64,000 nt of DNA from Tricholoma matsutake (lineage: Eukaryota; Basidiomycota; Agaricomycetes; Agaricales; Tricholomataceae), in assembly GCA_026075535.2 (NCBI GenBank), contig AP026550.1, forward strand, positions 8,990,001-9,054,000, read 5' to 3'. Below the pieces are notes generated by a model, which worked only from the letters and a program-made list of their open reading frames with translations, was not told the origin of the DNA and did no database searches. Every line of letters begins with the position of its first letter. Within the stretch, counting starts at the first letter, position 1. A program made the position numbers and the translations under genes. This document shows, one piece after another, positions 1 to 9,263 of this stretch.

Positions 1-1
1 T

Positions 2-874
2 CCTCCACCTGATGCACACACGGAAGAGCTGGAAAATAACTCATCGACTGAATTCGAAATCACGTATGAAGATTCAATGCCCACAGATGTCCAGGCTTCT
101 ACACACGCGGTCCGCAGTGGCATGACTGCACAGCTACACCATCCAATCGTTACCCCTGTCTTTGCCTCTTTGACAGATTTTGCCACTTCCGAATATTGCG
201 AGCTTTCATGGGATCATAGCAGTGTTCCAAAGACTTTGGAGTCGATGTTCCGAAATACGCTACTGGGCATTGTTGGTGTTCTCGAAACCATGGGACGGCA
301 TGGGACGCTTGCGGCTCCGAACTTGAACCATGCGCTGCCAGCATTCAGTCGACTATCGACATCGGATGCTCAGCCAGATTCGTCACATATGAACGAGCTC
401 CAGGATGAAATTGAGGAGCTGAAAAGGCAAATGCGGGAGACCACAGAATGGAAGTTAGAGAAAGAACTGGAGGCAAAGCGACTGTATTCTGAGATAGAGC
501 ATCTTCGCCGTAAAATTGTTTGTTTGGAGACCCAAGCTACTTGCACCGATGTCGAGAAACCAGTTCAACGTCCAGTAGACTCGTGTGGTGCCCTAACACC
601 TACGGCGAGTAACCACATTTGTGGCAATCAGCCATTTCCATCCGGAAACCCTCTTTCGCATCTCTTGACGCTCGACTTCGAACCAGATCTAGAGCCGAAC
701 AATATCCAGCCGTCCACACCGTCATCGCCTCAGTCTGCTGAGCTCTCCTCGTCGATAGATCCCCAGATCGCTGCGTCCCCGCCATTGCCTAACTCCGTTC
801 CACAGTGCATAAACCTGCTTCCTATAAAATCGCAAAGAAAGCGTCATCTGCTCTTTCCAGACCACCAGAACTAG
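2..874 (+). CDS. hypothetical coiled-coil protein, 5' end outside window
   Basis: The reading frame is open from base 2 to the TAA-type stop at 872-874, about 290 residues. The first ATG inside the window is at 77, but the frame continues upstream without a stop, so the true start is probably before the window. From about base 395 to 530 the protein is rich in Glu, Lys, Arg and Leu with heptad-like spacing (ELQDEIEELKRQMRE), which predicts a coiled coil. The C-terminal third is rich in Pro and Ser and probably disordered, ending in a basic tail. I do not recognise the family. It converges with ATP23. Its codon use and absence of internal stops differ from the decayed ORFs further right, so I take it as a host gene. 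Missing upstream exons are possible. Confidence 0.6.
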   Translation, partial: PPPDAHTEELENNSSTEFEITYEDSMPTDVQASTHAVRSGMTAQLHHPIVTPVFASLTDFATSEYCELSWDHSSVPKTLESMFRNTLLGIVGVLETMGRHGTLAAPNLNHALPAFSRLSTSDAQPDSSHMNELQDEIEELKRQMRETTEWKLEKELEAKRLYSEIEHLRRKIVCLETQATCTDVEKPVQRPVDSCGALTPTASNHICGNQPFPSGNPLSHLLTLDFEPDLEPNNIQPSTPSSPQSAELSSSIDPQIAASPPLPNSVPQCINLLPIKSQRKRHLLFPDHQN

Positions 875-1461
875 AATTTGCCACGCAAATCTTACGTATA
901 TCCTGTCCGAAAACCTGCTGCTCCCGATGTGTGTACAGTCCGCATATGTGGTTATACTTGCACATAATCATGTTGAGTTTGTTTACTAAGTATTTGTCCA
1001 CAGCCAGTTCTGCCACAGTTCGGAGGAAACAGAGTAGACAAGTTCTTCGGGGAAAGCCACTTACCATATACTCCCAGAATAAGTAGCAGTCAACCTATGT
1101 TTAGGTAGTCAGCAGACCGGGAAGTTCATTTGCCAGACCAGACGCACACGCTAAGAATTAATTATATGAAGAACTATCATACGTCGTTCCTCAGAATTGT
1201 TCGCTGCTCTGAATACCTGTAAACCAACATCTGTAAGTGATCTTAGAGGAAGTGGACAGCTTCGTCGGAAGGTCGGAATTACATGGTGAACATCTATACT
1301 GTGTGGGCTTCGAACAAGACGGTGTCGTTGGTGGCAAATGTGGAGAATGGATTGCTCATTTGGGGCTTGTGCAAGCCGTGCTCCACCTGCTCACTTCTCT
1401 AATTTTCTATGCCGATTCTAGCAAAAGAGCACTCTAATAAATCTTGAGTATATTCCGAGCG
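875..1461. other. convergent intergenic region
   Basis: This stretch lies between the stop codons of the coiled-coil gene (plus) and ATP23 (minus), so it should hold both 3' untranslated regions. An AATAAA at about 1437-1442 on the plus strand could serve the left gene. A 66-codon plus-strand frame at 1237-1437 has no recognisable domain, and I do not call it a gene. Confidence 0.4.
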
Positions 1462-2321
1462 TTAGTGATATGAAACAATGAAACAACGATAGGGTACCTC
1501 ATCAAAAGGGCGCGTGTCATTGAAACAGCTATCCCACACCTCATTGACTACACGTTCAGCAGTAGCCTGGTCTGGACAGGAAGGATTTGCCGCGACGGAT
1601 GTCACTGCTCGACGACGCACACAGGCCTGTAACTTCGGTTCAATACCCGACATCCATCACACCGAGAGTGAGAAGCTTACTTGGTGTTGATTCGCAAAGG
1701 ATACGAAACCTCGCTGTAGCTCGCGTGTATATCGACAATCACCACTCAAGTTGTTCGCTCGGATCTTCAAAACCCATTAGAGCCAGAACATCGTGATTCG
1801 AAAAGCTAGGCTTACCTCGCTACATGCATGGTGTCGTAAATTGTTCCAATCCACCTTGAACCTGCAATGATCGTACATATGTAACAGCTCATGCATAAGC
1901 GTATGTTCCATGTGCGTCTTGCTGAGAAAATGACCGGAGCAAAGGACGACGGCTCCGGGATTGGGAGAGAACCCGCCAGCTTGACTCAGATCGCAAGGAG
2001 CACACAACACGTTCGAAATAGGCACTTCGCAACCAGACAACCTGAGGTGCTTGAGCATGAACACCACACCAGGGCCTATGTACAATCAGTAACGTATAGC
2101 AGTCAAAAAACCACAGAACATATGATAAGCTTACTGTAATTCATGAGGTACGTCTTCGTCTTCTCACAACTGCGCCTCTGGGACTCGCGGAGATACGCCA
2201 TCCTCTCCTCTTCAGTGACGCCTATACCTGTGACCAGTGCTGCTTTCCTCCGCCATCTTTCGAACGCACTCGTAGGTTCAGAAGTACTTTGAACGGGAGA
2301 CGAAGACTCTTCGGTGCTCAT
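1462..2321 (-). CDS. ATP23: mitochondrial inner membrane metalloprotease ATP23, four exons
   Basis: ATP23 is a zinc metalloprotease of the mitochondrial intermembrane space that processes and helps assemble the ATP synthase subunit 6 precursor in yeast. The exons read on the minus strand are 2321-2135, 2075-1816, 1764-1681 and 1626-1462, separated by introns of 59, 51 and 54 nt with GTAAGC donors and AG acceptors. Joined, they give about 231 residues, a usual length for the family. Exon 2 carries the HExxH zinc site ([16 protein letters not shown]) and the family signature [12 protein letters not shown]. Exon 3 carries RANNLSGDC and exon 4 CVRRRA and FNDTRPFDE, all typical of ATP23. I chose the ATG at 2321 (MSTEESSS) because an upstream in-frame GTG at 2393 has no support. 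No frame damage is seen. This is the only clearly conserved housekeeping gene in the window. Confidence 0.95.
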
Positions 2322-2586
2322 TCGCGTCGTTGAGTAATGAGATTCAGAATGCGAAAAAAAGGTTGGACGCCCGTGATCAATCGTGATAGTCACCTGACTT
2401 GAACAAGATCACACGTGGGATAGTGTAGTCTGAATACAACCTTTCAACCACCTCTCCTTCCAAAAACCGTCAACGGAGATATTTAAGTAATCAACGTGAA
2501 TGATCTCATTAAAAACAACATTGACACCATCCGACCAGCTGGCATCAGCCATGGTGATGAAGAACTGAGAGTTGTTAGTATTCTTA
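2322..2586. promoter_or_regulatory. ATP23 5' region and border to repeat-rich DNA
   Basis: This stretch lies directly upstream of the ATP23 start. No clear TATA box stands out. From about 2.5 kb rightward, intact host-like genes stop and retroelement remnants begin, so this is the visible border between gene-dense and repeat-dense DNA. Confidence 0.35.
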
Positions 2587-3012
2587 CTATGGCCAGTGTA
2601 CTTGTAGGAACCAAGGTGTGATTATGATTGGATGGCACAATTGGGGTGCGACGAGAGCACAAACAGTATGTGCAGAATACCAGTTATTACAATCATGTAG
2701 TTTCAGTTTTACCCAGTGGGTGAGAGTGATGCTTGGTGAGGCAGAATTTGTATCGAAGAATGCACCAGAAACAGGTATCGGATGAGGCAGCATTCGAGCA
2801 GTTAAGCATAAATGAGAGACCAAGGAGTTTTCAATCAAAACTGCAGGGGAACCATGGTCAATTAAAGCAGAAACATTAACATGAGAGGAGACGGAAGCAT
2901 CGAGACTATTAACGCAACACTCCCACACTAGGTGGGGGCTCAGGAAAGGAATGTGCATGCTCACCGAATCATTCGAGTCACGAGACAGGTCACTGTCGCC
3001 ACCTAGGATCAA
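2587..3012 (-). pseudogene. retroelement aspartic protease remnant
   Basis: The minus-strand frame of 141 codons resembles the protease part of LTR-retrotransposon polyproteins. It has ALIDHGSPAVLI, where the usual active-site triad DSG or DTG reads DHG, followed by a hydrophobic region ending in VAPQLCHPIII, which matches the second half of such proteases. The changed active site and the lack of any adjoining reverse transcriptase or integrase say it is a dead fragment. The gag part upstream and the pol part downstream are absent. Confidence 0.6.
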
Positions 3013-3679
3013 AGTGTCATTTGGTGGATAGATGTAGTAAGTCAGGGGAGGTGTAGCTTAGCTCAATGATCCGACTAACATATATTATGGGGGGTTGACA
3101 GTTTTAGCTTACATACTAATTAGTAATCTGCTGGTTTTATAGGAACCAGCGGCATTGTAATGTAATATGTACAAATAGTCTGGCTGGGGGGGCCGGGATC
3201 ACTACACTCTCCCCCTTGTGAAGCTAACAAATTGGAAGAACACCTCGAGCATTGGTGCAGGGAAATATAAATAGAGACTGAGTCACACTCTGGAAACTCT
3301 GGAAGGATAACCACCTGGCCCGGCCAGTGGCAATGATCAATCACACGAAACTTAAAAGAGAAAAGGCTGAGTAACCTCCGAGGAACTCAGTAAGCAAAAG
3401 ATATGAAAGAAGCTTGGGAAACATTGTTGGGAAGATCACACTTGACCCTGCAAGTGGTCAGTTCTCAGACATGTAAACACATTTGATTGTGGCGATGTGA
3501 CACATGACCTTTGTCACATGTCCAAACTTGATGCACAATCGTCAAGTTGCTCTCACAACACACTGGTGAATGATGTGTACATCGTTCACCTTGGTTCCTT
3601 GGGGGGTGGCACTCCCCAAGTCTCTTGCCAACTCTGTCTGTCCCCCTGTGGAGGTCAGAAGCCCATGGAGCCACACTAG
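3013..3679. other. unassigned, hairpin-rich, no gene recognised
   Basis: No coding frame here has a recognisable product. Several short inverted repeats occur, for example around 3565-3592 (GGTGAATGATG ... CATCGTTCACC) and 3597-3620 (a G-rich and C-rich pair). They resemble the style of the neighbouring intron array and may be its upstream part. Confidence 0.4.
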
Positions 3680-3921
3680 GTAAGTATGAACCTTTACCTT
3701 GGTCTGTAGGAGGTTCTAACAAAGTTCTTGACTTTGTTTTAGGTATAATGTTCAGAGTTGAATGTTCTCATGCACAGCATGATGTGGACACCGTCTCAAC
3801 ACCTCGAGAACACGATGCTGCATTTCTCAAGGGAAACATGGGAGGTTCGAGGATACAGCCACTTGGGGACCATAGGGATGTTCATTACGCACCACAGGGT
3901 GCATATGGGGTTGAATCACAG

Positions 3922-3996
3922 GTAAGACTCTTATCTGTATATTTGAGGACAGTGCCTTTGGCACTGTCCATGGTTTACTAATGTTGAGTTTGGCAG
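3922..3996 (+). other. 75-nt intron-like unit A with hairpin
   Basis: It starts GTAAGA after CACAG and ends TTGGCAG, with a branch-like TTTACTAATG. Positions 26-48 form a perfect hairpin with 10-bp stem GGACAGTGCC and a 3-nt loop (3947-3969). Confidence 0.6.
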
Positions 3997-4152
3997 AACA
4001 ACAGATTTCATTGATGTGGCACAATACCACATCGTCAAGACGATGGCAAGGCAATTCCTTGTGGAATCATGGGTGGATCAATGTTATGGCCATTTTGGGG
4101 CCATAGGAGGATTCATAACGCATGTGGGGATGTGTTAGGACTTGGAATACAG

Positions 4153-4227
4153 GTGAGTTCATCACCTGTATAGTTGGGGGCAGTGCTGGGTGCACTGCCC
4201 AACATTCACTGATGTTTTTGCTTACAG
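4153..4227 (+). other. 75-nt intron-like unit B with hairpin
   Basis: It starts GTGAGT after TACAG and ends GCTTACAG, with branch-like CACTGATG. Positions 26-48 form a hairpin with 9-bp stem GGGCAGTGC (4178-4200). A second small hairpin overlaps the donor (CAGGTGA ... TCACCTG). Confidence 0.6.
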
Positions 4228-4371
4228 AACAATGTCCAATGTTGCTCTGGCCCTGAATGACACCATCAAGACAACAGTCCTTGGGAAGTCATGGGTGGAA
4301 GGAGAGCATGGCCACTGGGGGTCCACGAGGGTGGTTATGCATTTTTGAGCATGTAGGTTGTGGGGAGACAG

Positions 4372-4446
4372 GTATGCAGCCTGTTGAAACTGCAGGGGGT
4401 GGTGCCATAGGCACCACTCGTCATTTGCTGATGCCTTCATTTTCAG
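4372..4446 (+). other. 75-nt intron-like unit C with hairpin
   Basis: It starts GTATGC after GACAG and ends CATTTTCAG, with branch-like TGCTGATG. Positions 26-48 form a 10-bp hairpin with stem GGGTGGTGCC and loop ATA (4397-4419), including one G-T pair. Confidence 0.6.
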
Positions 4447-4652
4447 AACAGTATACTTCGTCATTCTGGCAAGGACCGGCATCATCAAGAGGATGATGGC
4501 AACTATATCATTCCATGGCGAATCCCAGATGGATTGATGATACGGCCACTGAGGGTCCATATAGGTTTTCATTACATGATTGCTGGTGGAAACACGGGTG
4601 GAATGATGATACTCGAGATGTGTTTTTGAGCACATAGGTGGTGGGCAACGAG

Positions 4653-4727
4653 GTGAGGGTCTTGTTGAAACTGCAGGGGGTGGTGCCATAGGCACCACTC
4701 ATCATTTACTGATGTTTTTGTTCATTG
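4653..4727 (+). other. 75-nt intron-like unit D, acceptor lost
   Basis: It starts GTGAGG, and the hairpin at positions 26-48 (4678-4700) is identical in its stem to that of unit C. The 3' end reads TTCATTG where the other units end in CAG, so the acceptor looks mutated. Confidence 0.55.
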
Positions 4728-4811
4728 AACAACATATGTCATTGTTCCTCAGGTCTGGTACTTGACACGACTGTGTCGAGTTCATCACCATGTCTTGGTT
4801 TTCTGAATGCA

Positions 4812-5063
4812 GCTCCCTTTCCTCAACAACAATGAGCTCTGGGTCTCATTTCTCCTTCAAGATTGGCAAGTCTCCCATTCCACCTCGTCCAACAGGCGAG
4901 GCATTCAATCTGGGGACCTTGATGCGGCATCTGTTGTCCAGGCACCGCAGGGTATGTTGAGCAATGACAATACATGTTGTTTGTTGAGTGGTACCCTGAG
5001 TCTCACACTGAGCACAGGGTGGAACGGATTTTCCAACGGCACATTTGATGCCATCCCCTCATT
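4812..5063. other. no gene recognised
   Basis: The sequence continues from the array without clear repeats. A plus-strand frame of 91 codons (4807-5082) has no recognisable domain and is left unassigned. Confidence 0.3.
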
Positions 5064-5648
5064 CTACAATGAGGTTTTTTGATGTCTTAACATGGTGTTC
5101 ATCTCCTTGCTCATAACATTGAGGTAACTGGGGGGCATGCCCAGCAGGTTCACTGTATGCTTGTTTTTCAACAAGCAATGGGGATGGGCTGGCCATACCC
5201 TCAGCTCAGGCTGCAACCTGTTTGTAAAACAGTTTGGGAGGGCTCTCACCTCTCGATCAAGTTGTCGAGAGTCATAGCTAGTCAATTTTCTGTAATGACT
5301 AGCTAACTCACTCATTGCTTGAACAAACTCAGCAATGAGTTCCTCATCAGTACTAGGTAGAATACAAGGCTTGTAGGCATTGTAAGTAGACTCAGTCATA
5401 TGACTGACTGATGTAAATTCTATTTGTTCACAGCCTAGCACTGGGCAAGGTCGTGACATGGCATGGTGCAGGGACACATTTTGCTCTTGTTTCAGGGGAT
5501 TTGGGCATGATAGGCTCAAAGAAGGATTATCTGGTGCCCATAGGGCATCAGATTGCTTCTGTGCATTGCTGGGATGGTGCCAGCAGGGTTTTTCAGGGTT
5601 GATGTTGATGGAGTGATAAGGATCATGATAGCGATCAGAGGATGGCAT
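5064..5648 (-). CDS. hypothetical ORF, 194 codons
   Basis: An uninterrupted minus-strand frame starts at an ATG at 5648. The product is hydrophilic with scattered Cys and His but no motif I recognise. Residues about 100-130 (STDEELIAEFVQAMSELA) could form a helix. It lies just outside the left terminus of the KDZ element at 5694 and points away from it. It may be the remnant of another mobile element. Being the only long open frame in this decayed stretch is the main reason to list it. Confidence 0.3.
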   Translation of the reverse strand: MPSSDRYHDPYHSININPEKPCWHHPSNAQKQSDALWAPDNPSLSLSCPNPLKQEQNVSLHHAMSRPCPVLGCEQIEFTSVSHMTESTYNAYKPCILPSTDEELIAEFVQAMSELASHYRKLTSYDSRQLDREVRALPNCFTNRLQPELRVWPAHPHCLLKNKHTVNLLGMPPSYLNVMSKEMNTMLRHQKTSL

Positions 5649-5889
5649 AGCAAATAGAATATATGACTTTTGATGTCAAAAAAAGTCTGTAATTTACACT
5701 CCTCCACCTATTCCGATCAGACTCACTGGAATCCAATGGATTCCAGTGGAACTTTACAGTTTGTGGTAGACTTGGACTCAACATGACTTAGTACTGATAA
5801 TTTACTGGCTGTGCCTGGATTGTTATGTACTTAGGATGGGCCTCATCAAGATATCCCTACTGTATTTTTGATTGTACAGTAATTGCTAT

Positions 5890-8166
5890 CTACATGTCAT
5901 CATCACTATCACCATCACTATCACTATTGTTTACCCTACTTGCCTTTTCCTCTTGTTTAGCAATAACATGTCTAGTATGATAAAATAGCATGCTATGCAG
6001 AAACCAATTGAAGTTGCCAGGTGTCATTTTCTTCAACATTGATTCATATCCTCCCATCCATGCATTTAACTGTTCACAAGCCTGTTTGTTGTATTTTAGT
6101 TAAGTATCATTGCTACATGAAACAAGTATCAAAGCTTGCCTGTGTATTGAATGCACGTCTGAAACAAGATTTGCCTTGTTTATCTTTGGCTTCAACAACC
6201 AAATTAGGTACAGAACCATCAGCTGGTGCAGGATTACACCATTTCTTGCAAAGTTCATCATCATCTCGATGGTTGATGTAATGATAAGCATCAACAATAA
6301 ATTGTGATGTCTTTGCCCATGCCCTTTCCCATGATCCATTTCTGAGAGCAGTTCGAAGTACCGGGCATGCTTTATCAATGCAAATGTAATCTGGTCTAGA
6401 CTCTTCAGTGTGAAACCAAAAATGCCAAAATATTGGTAGGTGATTCAGCTTTAGGGAATTTTGCCCAGGCAATAACAACACCACATGGTGCACATATTGT
6501 TTCAACACAGTAAAACCTAGGAGCACTGAAATAATTTTTATGCTCCACTTCCTCCATTGGTTTGTCATGTGGTTGTTCAGTCTGTGTGTTTGTTGAAATC
6601 CAAGGCAGGTTTTCAGCTGGCCTTTGTGTAATTCTTTGGAAACCAGATGCTGATTGTCTTTTGTGTTGAGTGACATATTTCTTCCATTGCTGCTGATGTT
6701 GTTGACATGCCTGTGTTCCTCTGATTTTGGAATTGTCACAGTTGCAAACACAGCATTTTGCACCATGGGTTTGTTCATGTATTTAACAAAAGACACCACC
6801 ACGATAGTTTATAAGATCATCTGCACAATTTTCATAAGCACAGTGCTTTGGCCCAAAGCATGTTCCATCAACAACCACCATCTTTACTGGTGCTTTGTCA
6901 ACATCCATGCCATCTTCAGAGGTAGATGCAGATGTTGAACCAGATGATGATGAACCAGAATCAGCAGCTTGCTGAGAGGATTGTTCAACATCCTCATCAA
7001 CTCCAACTACAGCAGGCAGAATGAGCAGTTGGAGTATTATCAGAAGTTGTTGCAATGTAGTTATGAGTGCATTCTGAACAAGCATGTTGATCTGCAGCTC
7101 TGATAACTCCATTTTCACCAAGAATCAAGAAAGCTTCTTTTGTAATTTCATCAATTGCAAGATTATCCTGAACTGATAGCTCTCTATCAGCAGAAGCAGC
7201 AATGGTGTGGATGGACTCCTGAACAAAGGCCTGCCAGATCTGATGACATGACAACTGGAAAACATGTTGCTGTGTTTTTCCAAAAGAATTATTCCAGAAT
7301 TCCATGTATGCTGAGGCTGAGGCATGAAAACTGTACATAGCATTCACAACAGCATTTGAAAAAACTTGATCCACCCATATACTTTGACCAACTTTGAGGT
7401 ATTTGGCAGAATTCAAATACAAGTTGGTGAACTTGTTCTCTTCATTGATTTCTGGAGAGCGCTCATGATCTGCACTATACAATGTAGTGCAATTGGGGCA
7501 TCTTCCAGTAAGAACTGGAACATTCTTGTGAATGGTATTATTTTTCACAAGTGTTACCAAGGGAATATCTCTTTGTTTGGTTATCTGAACCAGAGACCAA
7601 AATCTGCATCCACTTGTGACACATTGATATGATTCAGGACAAATGATATGTATTGCTTCAATTGCTTTGTATGATATTGGTTTGAGAGCAATCTTTAGAT
7701 GGCCCTTTTTGTTGTATTTGATGAGGCCCAAGTGCTCTGCCAATTTATCAAGTTTGGTTGCAATATTGCTGACAATGTGTTTTTCAGAAATGCCATCATA
7801 CCGGTCAGATTCATGCAATAACATGGATGCATGGTTGTCCACTCTTGCATGCAGTGCCCATGACAAGCTTTTGATCCAGCTATTAATAGCAGAAATGTTT
7901 TCTCCTTTCCCAAGTGAATACTGTTGTCTTGCATGTAAACTGAGAAGATTGGGATTCTCAGTCATTGTAAACAGCATTAATAAAACTGTTGAAAGTGATA
8001 TGTCGGCTGAGAAATTTGTCTGGATGAATTGACTAAAGGAGAGGAAAGTTAATTCTGGGAATGGGCTGAATTCTGGCAATGCAGCAGCTGTGGGCAAAAG
8101 ACTGAGACCCAGCAAAATCCACAATGGCAAAGGTAGATAGCAAAGACTTGAAATCAGCCAGAGCAT
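5890..8166 (-). pseudogene. KDZ transposase with CxC5 and CxC6 clusters, lightly damaged
   Basis: KDZ proteins are fungal DNA transposases. In order on the minus strand: a CxC5-like region with YQCVTSGCRF and GRCPNCTTLY plus CSECTHNY (about 7640-7050); a CxC6 cluster with GPKHCAYENC and GGVFC (about 6885-6785), continuing CCVCNCDNSK; the block NYFSAPRFYCVETICAPCG (6550-6480); then RPDYICIDKAC and YHYINHR (6400-6280) and FNTQ. A GC-AG intron (6139-6082) joins FNTQ to ACEQLNAW. The protein ends in an acidic Ser-Asp run, with its stop at 5890-5892. Damage: TAA at 6783-6785 (CAA expected), a frameshift near 6428, and a frameshift or small intron near 7005. The start at 8166 is the first ATG in frame and is uncertain. 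It begins 16 bp after the last exon of the partner gene. Confidence 0.8.
6082..6139 (-). other. GC-AG intron in KDZ transposase
   Basis: The donor reads CAG then GCAAGC and the acceptor CAAACAG. Removing 58 nt joins FNTQ to ACEQLNAW, the order found in KDZ proteins of this kind. Reading through instead gives a stop after 9 codons. Confidence 0.6.
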
Positions 8167-9263
8167 TGCTTTTGAGCAATTGTTACTAAAATCATGATAG
8201 TGAACTTAGAACTATAACACCATTGGGTTTGTCCATTGTAATTACTTACAGTCTCCTTAGCTTTCTTCTTCTTGCCTCCAGTTGCCTCTTTTGCTTTGCC
8301 TTTGCCTTTATCCTTTGCCTTTCCCCCCTCTTTCTCCTTCTCTGTCTCTTTCTCCTTCTCCTTCTCCTTTCCTTTCCCCTTCCCCTTTCTCTTTCCCCTT
8401 TTCTTTTTCTTCTCCTTTTCTTTTCACTTTTGAGTTTCCTCCATGTTAGATTCTGCCTCTGTTTCTACCTTTGTCAAGCCCTCTCCTCCACTTGCCAGCC
8501 ACTCCAAAAGATCTGCAAATGTATATACAGGCTTTGATATTCCCCACAGCGCAATATCTGAGAGCTTGTCATCACTATCCTCCAGCCAAGACACCATTGT
8601 AGGATAACCAGAAAGTTTTGGAAAAGCCTTGCTGTACGTCAGATGCCACTGTGATTTTCCTTTGAAAATGCTGATAATATCTGCCTGTGTTGGCTTTCGA
8701 TCAAAAATGTCTCTCAACTTTTTACCCTCCCACAACAAATTGCAGGTCTTGATAGCTGCCAAGCAGGGTTTGTACTTCTGCCACACATAACCCAAACTTA
8801 TGTCCTTGTGATCTGTTAACTCAACTGGAATGTTGAGAGATGCAATAATCTTGTCTTTGAATGGAGAGCCAGTATGACTAGAGGTCATTGGAAAATGAGA
8901 AGTTGTATGGAGTGGGCCATCAAGTCACCACTACTTTTGTACAACTGAAATGGCTCACATGAAAATTATCCAATTTCTTATTCCTCTAGCCAAAACACTC
9001 CTTTTAAGTAGTAGAGTAGATTGGCTAGAGCGATTGGCATAAAACTTAATATTGCGGGAGATATAAAATAATGGTATCTCAAATTGGCCACCCTCTACCA
9101 AATATGGCATTTAAGCATCAAACTGGCGTGCTACAGTCTCGAAAATGTGTCTGTGCGACTTATGTTGCTTTGTCCCAAACTCCCTGACCTGAAATTGTGC
9201 TGCTTTTGCTCCAAGACCTGATTGGTATGCCTCCATCCATCTGATCATGTGATGTTTCCATTT

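Larger units (their letters stand above)
3680..4811 (+). repeat. tandem exon-intron array with hairpin introns
   Basis: The segment is built of divergent repeats of about 220-280 bp. Each holds an exon-like part (beginning AACA, containing CATGGGTGGA and GGCCACT-like words) and an intron-like part of exactly 75 nt. A further intron-like piece precedes them at 3680-3742 (GTAAGTATG donor, TTCTAAC branch, TTTTAG acceptor) and another may follow at 4752-4811. The first two complete exon-like parts are 156 and 144 nt, both multiples of three. Their best open frame stops shortly before the end of each part, so protein coding is doubtful. It could be a decayed repeat protein gene or a spliced non-coding RNA. 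I do not recognise a product. Confidence 0.6.

Noticed and set aside
1237..1437. 66-codon plus-strand ORF between the two host genes
   Set aside because: It has no domain, no splice or start support, and lies in what should be 3' untranslated sequence.
8223..8537. 104-codon Leu/Phe/Ser-rich plus-strand frame looking like a membrane protein
   Set aside because: It is the complement of the Lys/Glu-rich coding tail of the partner gene; a C/T-rich strand always reads as hydrophobic.
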